A stretch of 64,000 bases of DNA from Pseudomonadota bacterium (GCA_021780935.1 JAJXXT010000133.1:1-64000); one strand, 5' to 3'. Positions 1 through 7,479 are shown, numbered from the stretch's first letter. The notes: generated by a model from the letters alone, not told the origin. Numbers and translations are program-made.

Positions 1-103
1 GGCCCGAGGGCGGCGGCGCGGGGGGCGTGGGCGGCTGCGGTCCGGCATCCTGCGGCGGCGCGCGGAACGCCAGGGCACGGAGAAGGGACAGGGGGAGTTT
101 CAT
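1..103 (-). CDS. Partial protein of the tad pilin cluster (5' end only)
   Basis: An ATG on the minus strand, 9 nt after the stop of the preceding TadE-like gene, opens a frame that runs off the window edge. The 34 visible residues start MKLPLSLLRALAF, a short basic and hydrophobic stretch, and then become very proline-rich. The position, third in a leftward series after two TadE-like genes, suggests a co-transcribed pilus accessory gene such as a TadG-like protein, but nothing in the visible part identifies a family. Existence is inferred from spacing and the open frame; function is unknown. Confidence 0.4.
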   Translation of the reverse strand, partial: MKLPLSLLRALAFRAPPQDAGPQPPTPPAPPPSG

Positions 104-112
104 CGCTGAGCC

Positions 113-658
113 TCAGCCGGTGAACGGGATCGATGAGGAGGCACGGGGCAGCATGACGGTTTCCTTTGTGATCGGTATCGAACCGATGAACGAGGAGCCG
201 ACGGTGGGCGTGTAGGTGTAGGCTGACTGCACCAGGATGTAGCTGGTGTTCGGTGTGTCGAAGCCGGCGGGCATGGTGACGCTGCTGCCCTGGGCGAGAG
301 CGGTGCCCTGGAACGCCTGGCTCCAGGTGACGGTGGCGTTGCCGTTGCTGTCGGTGGTGACCTCGGAGAGCACGATCGACATCGCCGCGGTTGGGTAGGG
401 GGCCATGATCGTCGAGGCGGCGCCGAGGACGGTGTTCACGTCGGTCTGGCTCATCGTTGTGTACTGGCTGGTGATGTTGGCGAGCTCGACCGAGGTGTCG
501 GTGACCTTGCGGTAGACCATCGCGGCGTCGAGCGTCGTGAAGCCGCCGAAGAAGACGGCGATCAGCATCGGCGCGATGACCGCGAACTCCATCGCGGCGA
601 CGCCGCGACGGTTGGTGAACGGGCGCTGCCACCAGCGCCGGACGATGGGCTGTTTCAT
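113..658 (-). CDS. TadE-like minor pilin / pseudopilin
   Basis: The 181-residue protein has a basic N-terminus (about residues 1-17) followed by RRGVAAMEFAVIAPML and a hydrophobic segment (about 18-45). This is the prepilin-like signature of TadE/TadF/TadG proteins: a Gly before the cleavage point, and a Glu five residues into a hydrophobic helix. The rest is a polar, Thr/Ser-rich periplasmic domain. TadE-family proteins are minor pilins needed for Flp pilus assembly at the inner membrane. The start overlaps the end of the upstream TadE-like gene by 4 nt (ATGA), so the two are translationally coupled. Whether it corresponds to TadE or TadF cannot be told from sequence alone. Confidence 0.85.
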   Translation of the reverse strand: MKQPIVRRWWQRPFTNRRGVAAMEFAVIAPMLIAVFFGGFTTLDAAMVYRKVTDTSVELANITSQYTTMSQTDVNTVLGAASTIMAPYPTAAMSIVLSEVTTDSNGNATVTWSQAFQGTALAQGSSVTMPAGFDTPNTSYILVQSAYTYTPTVGSSFIGSIPITKETVMLPRASSSIPFTG

Positions 659-1299
659 GGGAAGGGCTCGTTCTTGAACACCGCGGTGCCGATCAGCAGG
701 CGGGTGTTGCCGGGTTGGTTGGAGAGGCCCGGGATGAGCGCCGACAGGACCACCGGCCAGTTGTACATGACGCGGACGATGACGACGTCGTCCGGGCCGC
801 CGGGGTTGAAGCTCCAGTTGTTGTTGGGCTGGCCGTTGCTGCCATAGGTGATGGTGGGCGGCGTGGTGCCGAGGGTGCTGTAGGCGCCTGAGGATTCCAC
901 GTCGACCATGACCTGCGCGCAGGAGAACAGGCCGGAGAGCGCGTTGCAGACCGCCTGCTGGAAGGCGGACTGAGTCATGCCCGATTGCTGCACCTGCCCG
1001 GTCATGATCTGCCGGCCGACCGAGGTGGCCGCGCCGTCGAGCGCCTGGTTGGCGAAGTAGATGAGCGGGATCTGCAACGAGACCAGCAGCAACGCCGCGA
1101 AGGGGCCGAAGATCAGAGCGAATTCGAGGGCGGTGGCGCCGCGGCGCTCGCGCTTGATGCGGCGCATGCGCCGAGCCAGCGCGCCGAGCAGGCCGCGCGG
1201 TGCCGGCTGCGTCTGGCCCGATGAGGGGGGGTGCTGGTGGCGTCCTTCCTGCGCTGCTGTCGGGTTCGGCATCGGGGTGGTCCTGTTGCTGGTCGTCAC
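655..1299 (-). CDS. TadE-like minor pilin with long cytoplasmic leader
   Basis: The 214-residue protein carries RRGATALEFALIFGPF at about residues 52-67, again the TadE prepilin signature with Glu inside the hydrophobic helix, followed by a periplasmic domain with two cysteines (near CNALSGLFSC) that could form a disulfide. The leader before the helix is about 50 residues, long for the family and rich in Pro, Gln and Arg, so the true start may lie further in; no strong ribosome site decides it. It is first in the leftward tad gene set, divergent from the flp genes across the 1.4-kb gap, and overlaps the next gene by 4 nt. Confidence 0.82.
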   Translation of the reverse strand: MTTSNRTTPMPNPTAAQEGRHQHPPSSGQTQPAPRGLLGALARRMRRIKRERRGATALEFALIFGPFAALLLVSLQIPLIYFANQALDGAATSVGRQIMTGQVQQSGMTQSAFQQAVCNALSGLFSCAQVMVDVESSGAYSTLGTTPPTITYGSNGQPNNNWSFNPGGPDDVVIVRVMYNWPVVLSALIPGLSNQPGNTRLLIGTAVFKNEPFP

Positions 1300-1820
1300 T
1301 TTTGTGTCAAAGATAAAACAAAGTCACGTCAACAAAGATGGAGTGACTGAGCCGGGCAGTGCCACATGGGGGAGTGCCGGTGGGGGAGTGCCACGGGCGG
1401 GTGAGTACGGGGTGGGCGCCGAGCTGGCCCCGGACGCCACGCCAGCACGCGCCACGCCGGCGCGCGCCGGGTGTACCCGCGGCGCAGGCGGGCGCCGGGC
1501 GAGCATGGTGCCGGGCGCGCGTGGTGCCGGGGGCACGTGGCGCTGGACGGGCAGGGCGCCGGGCGAGATGCAGGCTGGGATGGACCAAGCGACAACTCCG
1601 GGTTGTGTACATCGAGCGCGTGCGCCGCGTGCCGCGGAGCACCAGATCAGGCCGATGAAACACCCCGTCTCCGGAATGGGCGCCAGAACTCGGTGCCCGC
1701 GGAGATGTCGTCACGCTTATTTGCACACGGCGCGGGCGGCTTCAAGCGGGATCATGCCGATGTCACGATCGTAACCTTTGGTGCCGGGTCCGGGCAGTCA
1801 ATTTCGCAACATCGCCCCCA

Positions 1821-1883
1821 GGCGCGGAACGGGGCGCGGAACGGGGCGCGGATATGTGGCGCGGACTGGTGGCGCGGACTGGG
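1821..1883. repeat. Five tandem 12-13-bp units (ggcgcgga-core)
   Basis: Five head-to-tail units begin ggcgcgga at 1821, 1833, 1845, 1858 and 1871. The first two are identical 12-mers (ggcgcggaacgg) and the last two are 13-mers (ggcgcggactggt/g). The period drifts from 12 to 13 bp. They lie in the gene-free region between divergent pilus genes. A role is not evident; replication slippage alone could make them. Confidence 0.7.
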
Positions 1884-2196
1884 TCGCGCTGGGCTTTGTG
1901 ATGTTGTGTGAAGTGGGCGCCACCCTGATCGCGACGCCCGACCGCGGCAGCGAAGGAGGAAGCGGGTGGTGGGGCGGTGGCGCGTTCTGGCGACCGGGCT
2001 TGGCGCAGCCCGCTCCGATAGCGTGACAAAAACCCGTGATGCCAGGCTGGAGAATGCGGCGGAGCGAGAGATCGTAACGCTTCACCAACGCAATGCCGGG
2101 TTTGTGAACAGATGTTGACGGGAGCGGCGGAACGATGCCGCAACGAAACCGGCTGGAGACCGCGGGAAAGCGCGGATTTCCGGGGGTTCACGATAA

Positions 2197-2455
2197 GACT
2201 CCCGGATGATGTGGTTGTGAGTCGATGGACTCCCATATTCAGTGTTCCGGCGGAGGAGATCACTGGATCGTTAACAAGGCGAGCCAAAAGTGACCCGTTG
2301 TTAACTGCGACAAATGTTCACCTGTTGCATTTTTGCGGCACCTGCCCGTTTGGCGGGACGGCGTTTCAGGGGCTGGGCGGAGGAATTGGCATGGGCTGCC
2401 GGGAAATCAGAACCGGGACTCCCAGAAAATGCGGGTGAACAGCCGTTTGACTCCC
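2197..2455. promoter_or_regulatory. Two pairs of GACTCCC elements upstream of flp
   Basis: GACTCCC occurs at 2197-2203 and 2228-2234, and again at 2417-2423 and 2449-2455. Within each pair the spacing is 31 and 32 bp (three helical turns). After the second member of each pair the sequences continue alike (ATATTCAGTGTTC and ACATCTAGCGTTC). This is an old duplication of a two-site module 0.3-0.5 kb upstream of the pilin genes, which suggests regulator binding sites. The protein that would bind is unknown. Confidence 0.4.
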
Positions 2456-2583
2456 ACATCTAGCGTTCTCTCAGGAGACGAGCGGTGAATGCTGTTTTAA
2501 CGAATGTCTAGCATCGTGTGAAACGGTGGCCACAGAACGTGTCCCGACTGTCTCACCGCGGGATGGTCCAGGTGAAAATCTCC

Positions 2584-2612
2584 TTGACTTTGTTCAACGT
2601 TCCGATTCATGT
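2584..2612 (+). promoter_or_regulatory. Candidate sigma-70-type promoter for flp
   Basis: TTGACT (2584-2589) is followed after 17 nt by TCATGT (2607-2612). The -35 is good and the -10 is poor. It would start transcription near 2619 and give a leader of about 110 nt containing the 2632-2654 hairpin. Confidence 0.25.
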
Positions 2613-2631
2613 CTGGCAACGAAGCGAAAGG

Positions 2632-2654
2632 GTGCAACAGCGAAACAGTTGCAC
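2632..2654 (+). other. Leader hairpin upstream of flp
   Basis: GTGCAAC (2632-2638) and GTTGCAC (2648-2654) form a perfect 7-bp stem with a 9-nt loop. It lies 75 nt before the first flp start and would be in the mRNA leader if the promoter near 2590 is used. Confidence 0.4.
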
Positions 2655-2729
2655 ATTACGTTTCGGACGACACCCACTGTCTCGGCCGCGTGGTGCGGCC
2701 GGGATGACAACCCGGAGAGGATACTGGAC

Positions 2730-2939
2730 ATGCTGAACACCCTGACCTCCATGTATGGCGCGATGTACGCTCCCCGCCTGACGGCGCGCGTGACGGCCAT
2801 TCTGAACGACCGCAAGGGCGTGAGCGCGATGGAATACGCCGTGCTCGCCGTGGCGATCGTGGTCGCCGTCGGTGCGGCCGCCACCGCCCTGAGCGGCGCG
2901 TTCACGAAGACGATGTCGACCGTCACCGGCGCGATGTGA
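2730..2939 (+). CDS. flp: Flp/Fap-type major pilin, copy 1
   Basis: The 69-residue protein has a basic cytoplasmic leader, the prepilin motif RKGVSAMEYAVLA at about residues 28-40 (cleavage after Gly30; mature Glu5-Tyr6 pair typical of Flp pilins), then an Ala/Val-rich helix and a short Thr-rich tail. It is the structural subunit of the Tad/Flp pilus, processed by TadV (encoded at 3658). The start is chosen because GGAGAGG (2714-2720) lies 9 nt upstream; a longer in-frame extension to 2526 has no such support. A near-identical second copy follows at 3084. High abundance relative to the other Tad components is expected for this family. Confidence 0.95.
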   Translation: MLNTLTSMYGAMYAPRLTARVTAILNDRKGVSAMEYAVLAVAIVVAVGAAATALSGAFTKTMSTVTGAM

Positions 2940-2973
2940 TCTGACGCGCCGAAACCGGCGCAGGAGGAGAAAC

Positions 2974-3003
2974 GACCGGCGCGTGACACCCCGCGCGCCG
3001 GTC
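2974..3003 (+). other. Conserved hairpin in the flp copy 1 3' region
   Basis: GACCGGCGCG and CGCGCCGGTC pair perfectly over 10 bp around the loop TGACACCCCG. The same loop closes a stem of different sequence after flp copy 2, so the structure is kept while stem bases change. There is no U-tract, so it is more likely an mRNA 3'-end stabiliser or attenuator than a classical terminator. Confidence 0.55.
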
Positions 3004-3083
3004 CATCCCCCCCCGAGGCGTTTCGGTGCACCCGATCACGACGATCGGCCACGGCCGATCCATCACAAGGAGTGGACACTCAT

Positions 3084-3290
3084 ATGATTTCGACCCTGAC
3101 TGATATCTACGCTCACATGTATGCCCCGCGCCTGGTCGCGCTGTTCAAGGACCGCAGGGGCGTGAGCGCCATGGAATACGCCGTGCTTGCCGTGGCGATC
3201 GTGGTCGCCGTCGGTGCGGCCGCCACCGCCCTGAGCGGTGCGTTCTCGACGGCGATGGGGACTGTCACCGCGACCGTTACCAAGCCGTGA
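3084..3290 (+). CDS. flp: Flp/Fap-type pilin, copy 2
   Basis: This 68-residue paralogue of the preceding pilin has an identical GVSAMEYAVLAVAIVVAVGA core and differs only in the leader (MISTLTDIYAHMYAPRL) and the C-terminal tail. The prepilin cleavage Gly and mature Glu5-Tyr6 are present. The start at ATG 3084 is preferred over GTG 3072 because AAGGAG (3067-3072) then has normal spacing. The duplication includes downstream noncoding DNA with a hairpin, so a whole transcription segment was copied. It may be a second major pilin or a minor variant; the sequence does not tell which dominates. Confidence 0.94.
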   Translation: MISTLTDIYAHMYAPRLVALFKDRRGVSAMEYAVLAVAIVVAVGAAATALSGAFSTAMGTVTATVTKP

Positions 3291-3323
3291 TCTAGCGCGC
3301 CGAGGCCGGCGCAGGAGGAGAAA

Positions 3324-3355
3324 TGGCGAGTGCGTGACACCCCGCGCACGAGCCA
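3324..3355 (+). other. Conserved hairpin in the flp copy 2 3' region
   Basis: TGGCGAGTGCG pairs with CGCACGAGCCA (4 bp, tandem GA/GA mismatch, 5 bp) around the loop TGACACCCCG. Compared with the hairpin at 2974-3003 the loop is identical and several stem pairs have changed on both sides together, for example GGCGCG/CGCGCC against AGTGCG/CGCACG. No U-tract follows. Confidence 0.5.
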
Positions 3356-3657
3356 CCCTCTCCGCGGATTGAGTAGGAGACCCCGGCTTGCGGCCGGCAC
3401 GCCCCGTCCCTCCCGACCGGATCACCCACCGGAGAGGACCAGGCAGGGAGCCAGGCAGGGCCTGACGGGGGATAACGAAGTAGCCGCTATCGCGGTTCCG
3501 ATCTGAAGCACGAATTTCGCCACCAGCCCATCCCGATATGGTGGCAGACCGATCGGATTCGCCACAGGAGTTTGCGCTTCGCTCGTTGACTTTTGTTTAC
3601 GTTGATCGACTACAGACTGAACGCTTCACGCTTGGTTCCACAACCCGGGGACCTGAC
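3356..3657. other. Gap between flp copy 2 and tadV
   Basis: About 300 nt separate the hairpin after flp copy 2 from the tadV start. The frame of tadV stays open back to 3538, but that stretch has no ribosome site. An A+T-richer part (about 3560-3650) could hold a separate promoter for the assembly genes. No clear -35/-10 pair or repeat was seen. Confidence 0.3.
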
Positions 3658-4269
3658 ATGTCGACGCTTCTCGCGCCCATTGCGATGGGCATTCTGGTCG
3701 TTGCCGCCTGGAACGATGTCGCCACGAGGACCATTCCCGATGGTCTGTCGCTGGCCCTGGTGGCGATCGCCCTGCTGCTGCGCCCTCTCAATGATGGGCT
3801 TGTGCCGCTCGCCTGGTCGCTGGGCGGCGCGCTGATTCTGTTCATCCTGCTGGCGCTGCTGCATGCGCGCGGCGTGTTCGGCGGCGGCGACGTGAAGCTT
3901 GCCTGTGCCATGGCCTGTGTGCTGCCGTTGCCCTGGCTCGGCCAGTTCCTTGCCGCGACGGCGATCGCCGGCGGCGTGGTGGCGGCCATCCATATAATAC
4001 TGCGTCTGCTGCCGGGCCCGATGCCGGCGCCGGCCGGTGCGGCGCTGCCGCGGCGGGTGCTTGCCGCCGAGCGTTGGCGCATCGCGCGGCGCGGCTCGCT
4101 GCCCTACGGCGTCGCGATCGCCGCGGGCGGCTGGGTGGCGCTGCTGGACGCGACCGCGCGCGGACGGTTGCTGGCGGAGCAGGCCTGGTCGGCTCACCCG
4201 GTGGCGCTGGTCGCCTGGCGTGCCGTTTCGATTCACATGGGTTCCATCCACTTGGAAGCCGGGAGCTGA
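3658..4269 (+). CDS. tadV: Prepilin peptidase TadV/CpaA (A24 family)
   Basis: The 203-residue integral membrane aspartic protease cleaves and matures Flp and TadE-type prepilins at the inner membrane. The two catalytic aspartates of the A24 family are visible: WND in WNDVATRTIPDG near residues 19-30, and the GGGDVK motif near residues 78-83 (GxGDxK consensus). Several hydrophobic segments and the short length fit the TadV/CpaA branch that lacks the methyltransferase domain of PilD. ATG 3658 is chosen over the upstream in-frame ATG at 3538 because the first hydrophobic helix starts here and ccgggga precedes it. It is followed 3 nt later by cpaB. Confidence 0.9.
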   Translation: MSTLLAPIAMGILVVAAWNDVATRTIPDGLSLALVAIALLLRPLNDGLVPLAWSLGGALILFILLALLHARGVFGGGDVKLACAMACVLPLPWLGQFLAATAIAGGVVAAIHIILRLLPGPMPAPAGAALPRRVLAAERWRIARRGSLPYGVAIAAGGWVALLDATARGRLLAEQAWSAHPVALVAWRAVSIHMGSIHLEAGS

Positions 4270-4272
4270 GCC

Positions 4273-5136
4273 ATGTCGCTTCGTCTTGTCGTTGTCGGTC
4301 TCATCCTCACCACCATGATGGCGCTGGGCATGATCGCCTGGCGGCTTTCGGCGCCGCCGGTCCAGGTGGTGGCGCACGGCAAGGGACCGGTGAAGCCGCT
4401 GACCGAGAATTATCTGGTGGCGGCGCATGTGCTGCCGGCCGGGACGCTGGCGCGTTCCACCGATCTCGCGGTGCGCACGGCGCCGGTCGGGCACCTGCCG
4501 AAGGGGGCGATCGCTGACACGCCGTTCGCGCGGGCCTCGATCGAGGGGGCGCTGATCCGCGCCTACACCAGTGCCGGCGCGCCGATCCTGCAGGCCAACG
4601 TGCTGCGGCCGCGCGACCGCGGGTTCCTCGCCGCGGTGCTGCCGCCGGGGATGCTGGCGGTGGCGATACCGGTCGATCAGGTTTCCGGCGTGGCTGGGCT
4701 GATCTGGCCCGGAGACCATGTCGACGTGATGCTGACGCAGATCTTCAGCAACACCGGCAAGACCGTGGTGCAGCCGGGACACCAGGTGATGACGCAGACC
4801 GTGCTGTACAACGCGCGGGTGATCGCCGTTGATCAGGCGATCGTGCAGGGTGCCTCGCCGACCGCGGGGGTGACCGGGCGACTGGCGCACACGGTGACGC
4901 TGGAGGTCGATGCGCGGAATGCCGAAAAGCTGAACGTCGCGGAAAATCTGGGTCGGCTGTCGCTGGCGATCCGCGCCGTGGACAGAAGCAAGATACCGCA
5001 GCCGCAAATCCGCGGCTCGGTCTATGCGAGCGACGTTTCACCGTCCCTGGCGGTCGTCCAGGGCGCCAGGGTCTCCGCTGGGAAGAGCGTGCAGGTGATC
5101 CAGGGCTCCACGCGCACGGAGGTTCACTTTCCATGA
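4273..5136 (+). CDS. cpaB: Flp pilus assembly protein CpaB/RcpC
   Basis: This 287-residue periplasmic protein is anchored by an N-terminal helix (about residues 5-25). A SAF domain follows (NYLVAAHVLPAGTLAR, about 48-110), and then the RcpC/CpaB region containing VSGVAGLIWPGDHVDVML. It partners the secretin CpaC in the Tad outer-membrane complex. The end, VQVIQGS, is typical of the family. It is tightly packed between tadV (3 nt upstream) and cpaC (4-nt overlap), in the usual cpaA-cpaB-cpaC order. Confidence 0.92.
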   Translation: MSLRLVVVGLILTTMMALGMIAWRLSAPPVQVVAHGKGPVKPLTENYLVAAHVLPAGTLARSTDLAVRTAPVGHLPKGAIADTPFARASIEGALIRAYTSAGAPILQANVLRPRDRGFLAAVLPPGMLAVAIPVDQVSGVAGLIWPGDHVDVMLTQIFSNTGKTVVQPGHQVMTQTVLYNARVIAVDQAIVQGASPTAGVTGRLAHTVTLEVDARNAEKLNVAENLGRLSLAIRAVDRSKIPQPQIRGSVYASDVSPSLAVVQGARVSAGKSVQVIQGSTRTEVHFP

Positions 5137-7127
5137 AGCGTTTCATCGAAATCGCCATTGCCCTGGCGGTGATCGTCGGCGCCGCGACGGCGCATGCCCA
5201 GACTTTGCCGGGTGCGAGCTTGCCGGGCGGGGGAACGGCCGAGCTGGCGCCGAGCGTGAACCCGGCACCGGTGCACCGCACCATGGCGGCACCGAAATTC
5301 GCCATTCCCGTGGTGACGCCGGCGACCGTTCGGGCGGCGGCGCCGCTGGTGGCGAACGCGAGGCCGGTGCAGCCGACACCCGCGCAGCCGACAGCGATCG
5401 GATCGGCGGTGCGTGACGTGGCGGCGCCGCAGATGGCGCCGAGCGCGGTGGCGATGACGGCGCCCGATCAGTCGCTGACCATGGCGCCGAACGTCTCGCC
5501 GTTGCCGTTGCCGCCGACGCCCGCGCCGGTGCTGCGCGCGCCGACGCCGCTGCCGGGCGGCACCGTCGCCATTCCGGCTGCGACGTCCATTCCCGCGAGC
5601 ACGATGGCGGCGGCGACCAGCGCCGCGGCGCCGATGTCGCCCACGCCGATGTCGTCCGCGCCGATGCCGACGGTGATCACGCCGCCGGGCTCCTATTACT
5701 CGGCGGCACCAGTGCCGCTACCGATGCCGCAGGCGCAGCCGGCGGGGATGACGCCGATCACGCTGGAGGCGGGGACGGGCCAGCTGCTGCGCCTGCCGGT
5801 GGCGGCGGCGACGATCATGTCCGCGCAGCCCACCATTGCGCGGGTGCAGCCGGCATCGCCCACCAGCCTGTTCGTGATGGGCGTGGGGCCGGGGCGGACG
5901 ACGGTGATCGCGGCGCGGCCCGACGGCACGCCGATCGCCGAGTATGACGTGATGGTGACGCCGGGGATGCAGACCGGCGCCACGCTGTCCACGGCGGCGC
6001 AGCAGCCCAAGGCGGCCACGCCGACGACGGTGACGCCGGCGCTGGCGAGCGCGGCGCAGGCGGCGATCAACCAGTCGGTGCCGGGCGCGCAGGGCGTGCT
6101 GGGGCGTGCCGGCGGGCATTCGCTGATCCTGACCGGGACGGTGGCGACGGCGCAGATCGCGCAATCTGCGGTCTCGATCGCACAGGGCTATATCGGGCCG
6201 GCGTTCAAGGTGAACAACCAACTGACGGTGCTGGGCAGCATTCAGGTGAATGTGCGGGTGCGCATCGCCGAGATCGACCGGAACATCACTCGCCAGCTCG
6301 GGTTCAACTGGCAGAATTTCTCGACCAACGCCGCTTATCATAAGTCTGGCTGGCTGCTCGGGCTGGCCGGGGGTGCCGTCGCGGCCCTTTCCTCCGACAC
6401 GCCCTATTCCATTCAGGGTGTCGCCACCGGAGCGTTTTCAAAGTCCGGCTATGACGTCAACGGCGTCATCGACGCGCTGGCGCAGGATAACCTGGTAACG
6501 ATCCTCGCCGAGCCGAACCTGACGGCGCAGTCCGGCGAGACGGCCAGCTTCCTGGCCGGCGGCGAGTTCCCGATTCCGGTTGCGGCGCAATCCTCGAACG
6601 GCGCGCCGACGGTGACCATCGCGTTCAAGCAGTTCGGCGTCAGTCTGGCGCTGGTGCCGACCGTGCTGTCGCCGAACCGGCTCAACCTGCGCATTCGCCC
6701 GGAGGTGAGCCAGTTGTCGACGCAGGGTGAGGTGAGCGTGCCGTTTGGCACCGGGACGCTGACGATCCCGGCGCTGACCGTAAGACGGGCAGAGACGACG
6801 ATCGAGCTGGGCAGCGGGCAGAGCTTCGCCATCGCCGGGCTGCTGCAGAAGACATCGACGAACGCGACCAACGCGCTGCCGGGGCTAGGCGAGCTGCCGA
6901 TCCTGGGGGCATTGTTCAAGTCCAACGCCTTTCAGCGCGGCGAGAGCGAGCTGGTGATCATCGTGACGCCGTATATCGTCCGGCCGGTTTCCGACCCGAC
7001 GGCACTGCGGACACCGACCGATCATTTCCGGCCCGCAACGGATCTCGGCCGGATTCTGTTTGGCCGGCAACTGGCGACAACGCCTGCGGGCACGTCGGCG
7101 CTCGATGCCGGCTTTATTCTGAAGTGA
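5133..7127 (+). CDS. cpaC: Outer-membrane secretin CpaC/RcpA with long Ala/Pro-rich N-terminal insert
   Basis: The 664-residue protein has a Sec signal peptide (ends AHAQ, residue 23). It then has about 190 residues of low-complexity Ala/Pro/Thr/Met sequence (about 30-220), a pilus/secretin N-domain (about 210-280), a BON-like segment (about 305-370) and the type II/III secretin domain (about 370-635, with NLTAQSGETASFLAGGEFPIP and VTPYIV). It forms the outer-membrane pore for the Flp pilus. CpaC proteins usually run near 450-550 residues, so the low-complexity insert is the unusual part. The start overlaps cpaB by 4 nt. Confidence 0.93.
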   Translation: MKRFIEIAIALAVIVGAATAHAQTLPGASLPGGGTAELAPSVNPAPVHRTMAAPKFAIPVVTPATVRAAAPLVANARPVQPTPAQPTAIGSAVRDVAAPQMAPSAVAMTAPDQSLTMAPNVSPLPLPPTPAPVLRAPTPLPGGTVAIPAATSIPASTMAAATSAAAPMSPTPMSSAPMPTVITPPGSYYSAAPVPLPMPQAQPAGMTPITLEAGTGQLLRLPVAAATIMSAQPTIARVQPASPTSLFVMGVGPGRTTVIAARPDGTPIAEYDVMVTPGMQTGATLSTAAQQPKAATPTTVTPALASAAQAAINQSVPGAQGVLGRAGGHSLILTGTVATAQIAQSAVSIAQGYIGPAFKVNNQLTVLGSIQVNVRVRIAEIDRNITRQLGFNWQNFSTNAAYHKSGWLLGLAGGAVAALSSDTPYSIQGVATGAFSKSGYDVNGVIDALAQDNLVTILAEPNLTAQSGETASFLAGGEFPIPVAAQSSNGAPTVTIAFKQFGVSLALVPTVLSPNRLNLRIRPEVSQLSTQGEVSVPFGTGTLTIPALTVRRAETTIELGSGQSFAIAGLLQKTSTNATNALPGLGELPILGALFKSNAFQRGESELVIIVTPYIVRPVSDPTALRTPTDHFRPATDLGRILFGRQLATTPAGTSALDAGFILK

Positions 7128-7134
7128 GGGTGCG

Positions 7135-7479
7135 ATGAAGCGGCTGCTTCCCATGAGCCTGCTGCTGGCGCTCGGCGCCTGCTCGCTCGCGCAGGACCCG
7201 TTCTCCCAGCCCGGCACCTGGTCGCCGACCTACGACAACCGCGCCAATCTGCGCGCGATGGTCGCCGACCCGCATGACCTCATCGCCGGCCGGCCGATGG
7301 ACGGCGCCGTGGGCAGCGAGGCGGCCTCGCCGGTGGCGAAGCTGATCGCCGGCACGCGGGCGCATCTGCCGAACACCTCGGCTGATTCCGTTTATGGTTC
7401 GGGCGGTTCCGGCGGTTCCGGCGGTTCCGGTGGGTCGGGTGGCTCAGGTGGTGCGGGAGGCAGCAATGGGGGCGGTTAG
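7135..7479 (+). CDS. Short CpaD-like lipoprotein with Gly-Ser tail
   Basis: The 114-residue protein has a lipoprotein signal MKRLLPMSLLLALGACS (lipobox LGAC, Cys16). A short conserved-looking region (WSPTYDNRANLRAMVADPHDLIAGRP) follows, and then a tail of Gly-Gly-Ser repeats from about residue 88. The position between cpaC and cpaE and the NLRAMVADP-type stretch match CpaD, the lipoprotein that pilots the secretin, but CpaD is normally about twice this length. Its last 14 nt overlap cpaE. It could be a reduced CpaD; the family assignment is an inference from context plus the short motif. Confidence 0.65.
   Translation: MKRLLPMSLLLALGACSLAQDPFSQPGTWSPTYDNRANLRAMVADPHDLIAGRPMDGAVGSEAASPVAKLIAGTRAHLPNTSADSVYGSGGSGGSGGSGGSGGSGGAGGSNGGG
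7396..7464 (+). repeat. 9-bp (Gly-Gly-Ser) codon repeat at the end of the cpaD-like gene
   Basis: Twenty-three codons (69 bp) encode almost only Gly and Ser, built on ggttccggc units that degrade toward the 3' end. The array stops 1 nt before the cpaE ATG and includes its ribosome site (GGGAGG 7455-7460). Unit gain or loss keeps the frame, so tail length can vary without killing the gene. Confidence 0.75.

Larger units (their letters stand above)
1300..2729. other. 1.4-kb gene-free, repeat-rich region between the divergent tad gene sets
   Basis: No reading frame here has a credible ribosome site or family features; the open frames on both strands are typical of G+C-rich noncoding DNA. The left half (about 1340-1570) is built from degenerate short repeats such as gtgccac/ggggagtgcc and gcgccgggcgag. 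Positions 1821-1883 hold five 12-13-bp tandem units. The right half is richer in A+T and carries the paired GACTCCC elements, a candidate promoter and a leader hairpin before flp. It should contain promoters for both divergent tad gene sets. Confidence 0.6.

Noticed and set aside
2271..2305. Two TTAAC half-sites as a possible CtrA site
   Set aside because: They are 30 nt apart rather than the TTAA-N7-TTAA spacing.
2386..2402. Sigma-54-like TTGGCATGGGCTGCC upstream of flp
   Set aside because: The GG and GC elements are 8 nt apart instead of 10, so it does not fit the -24/-12 consensus.
3314..3338. Four-codon frame (ATG GCG AGT GCG TGA) behind a strong Shine-Dalgarno after flp copy 2
   Set aside because: It lies inside the hairpin stem and the corresponding place after flp copy 1 has no ATG, so it is not conserved even between the two copies.
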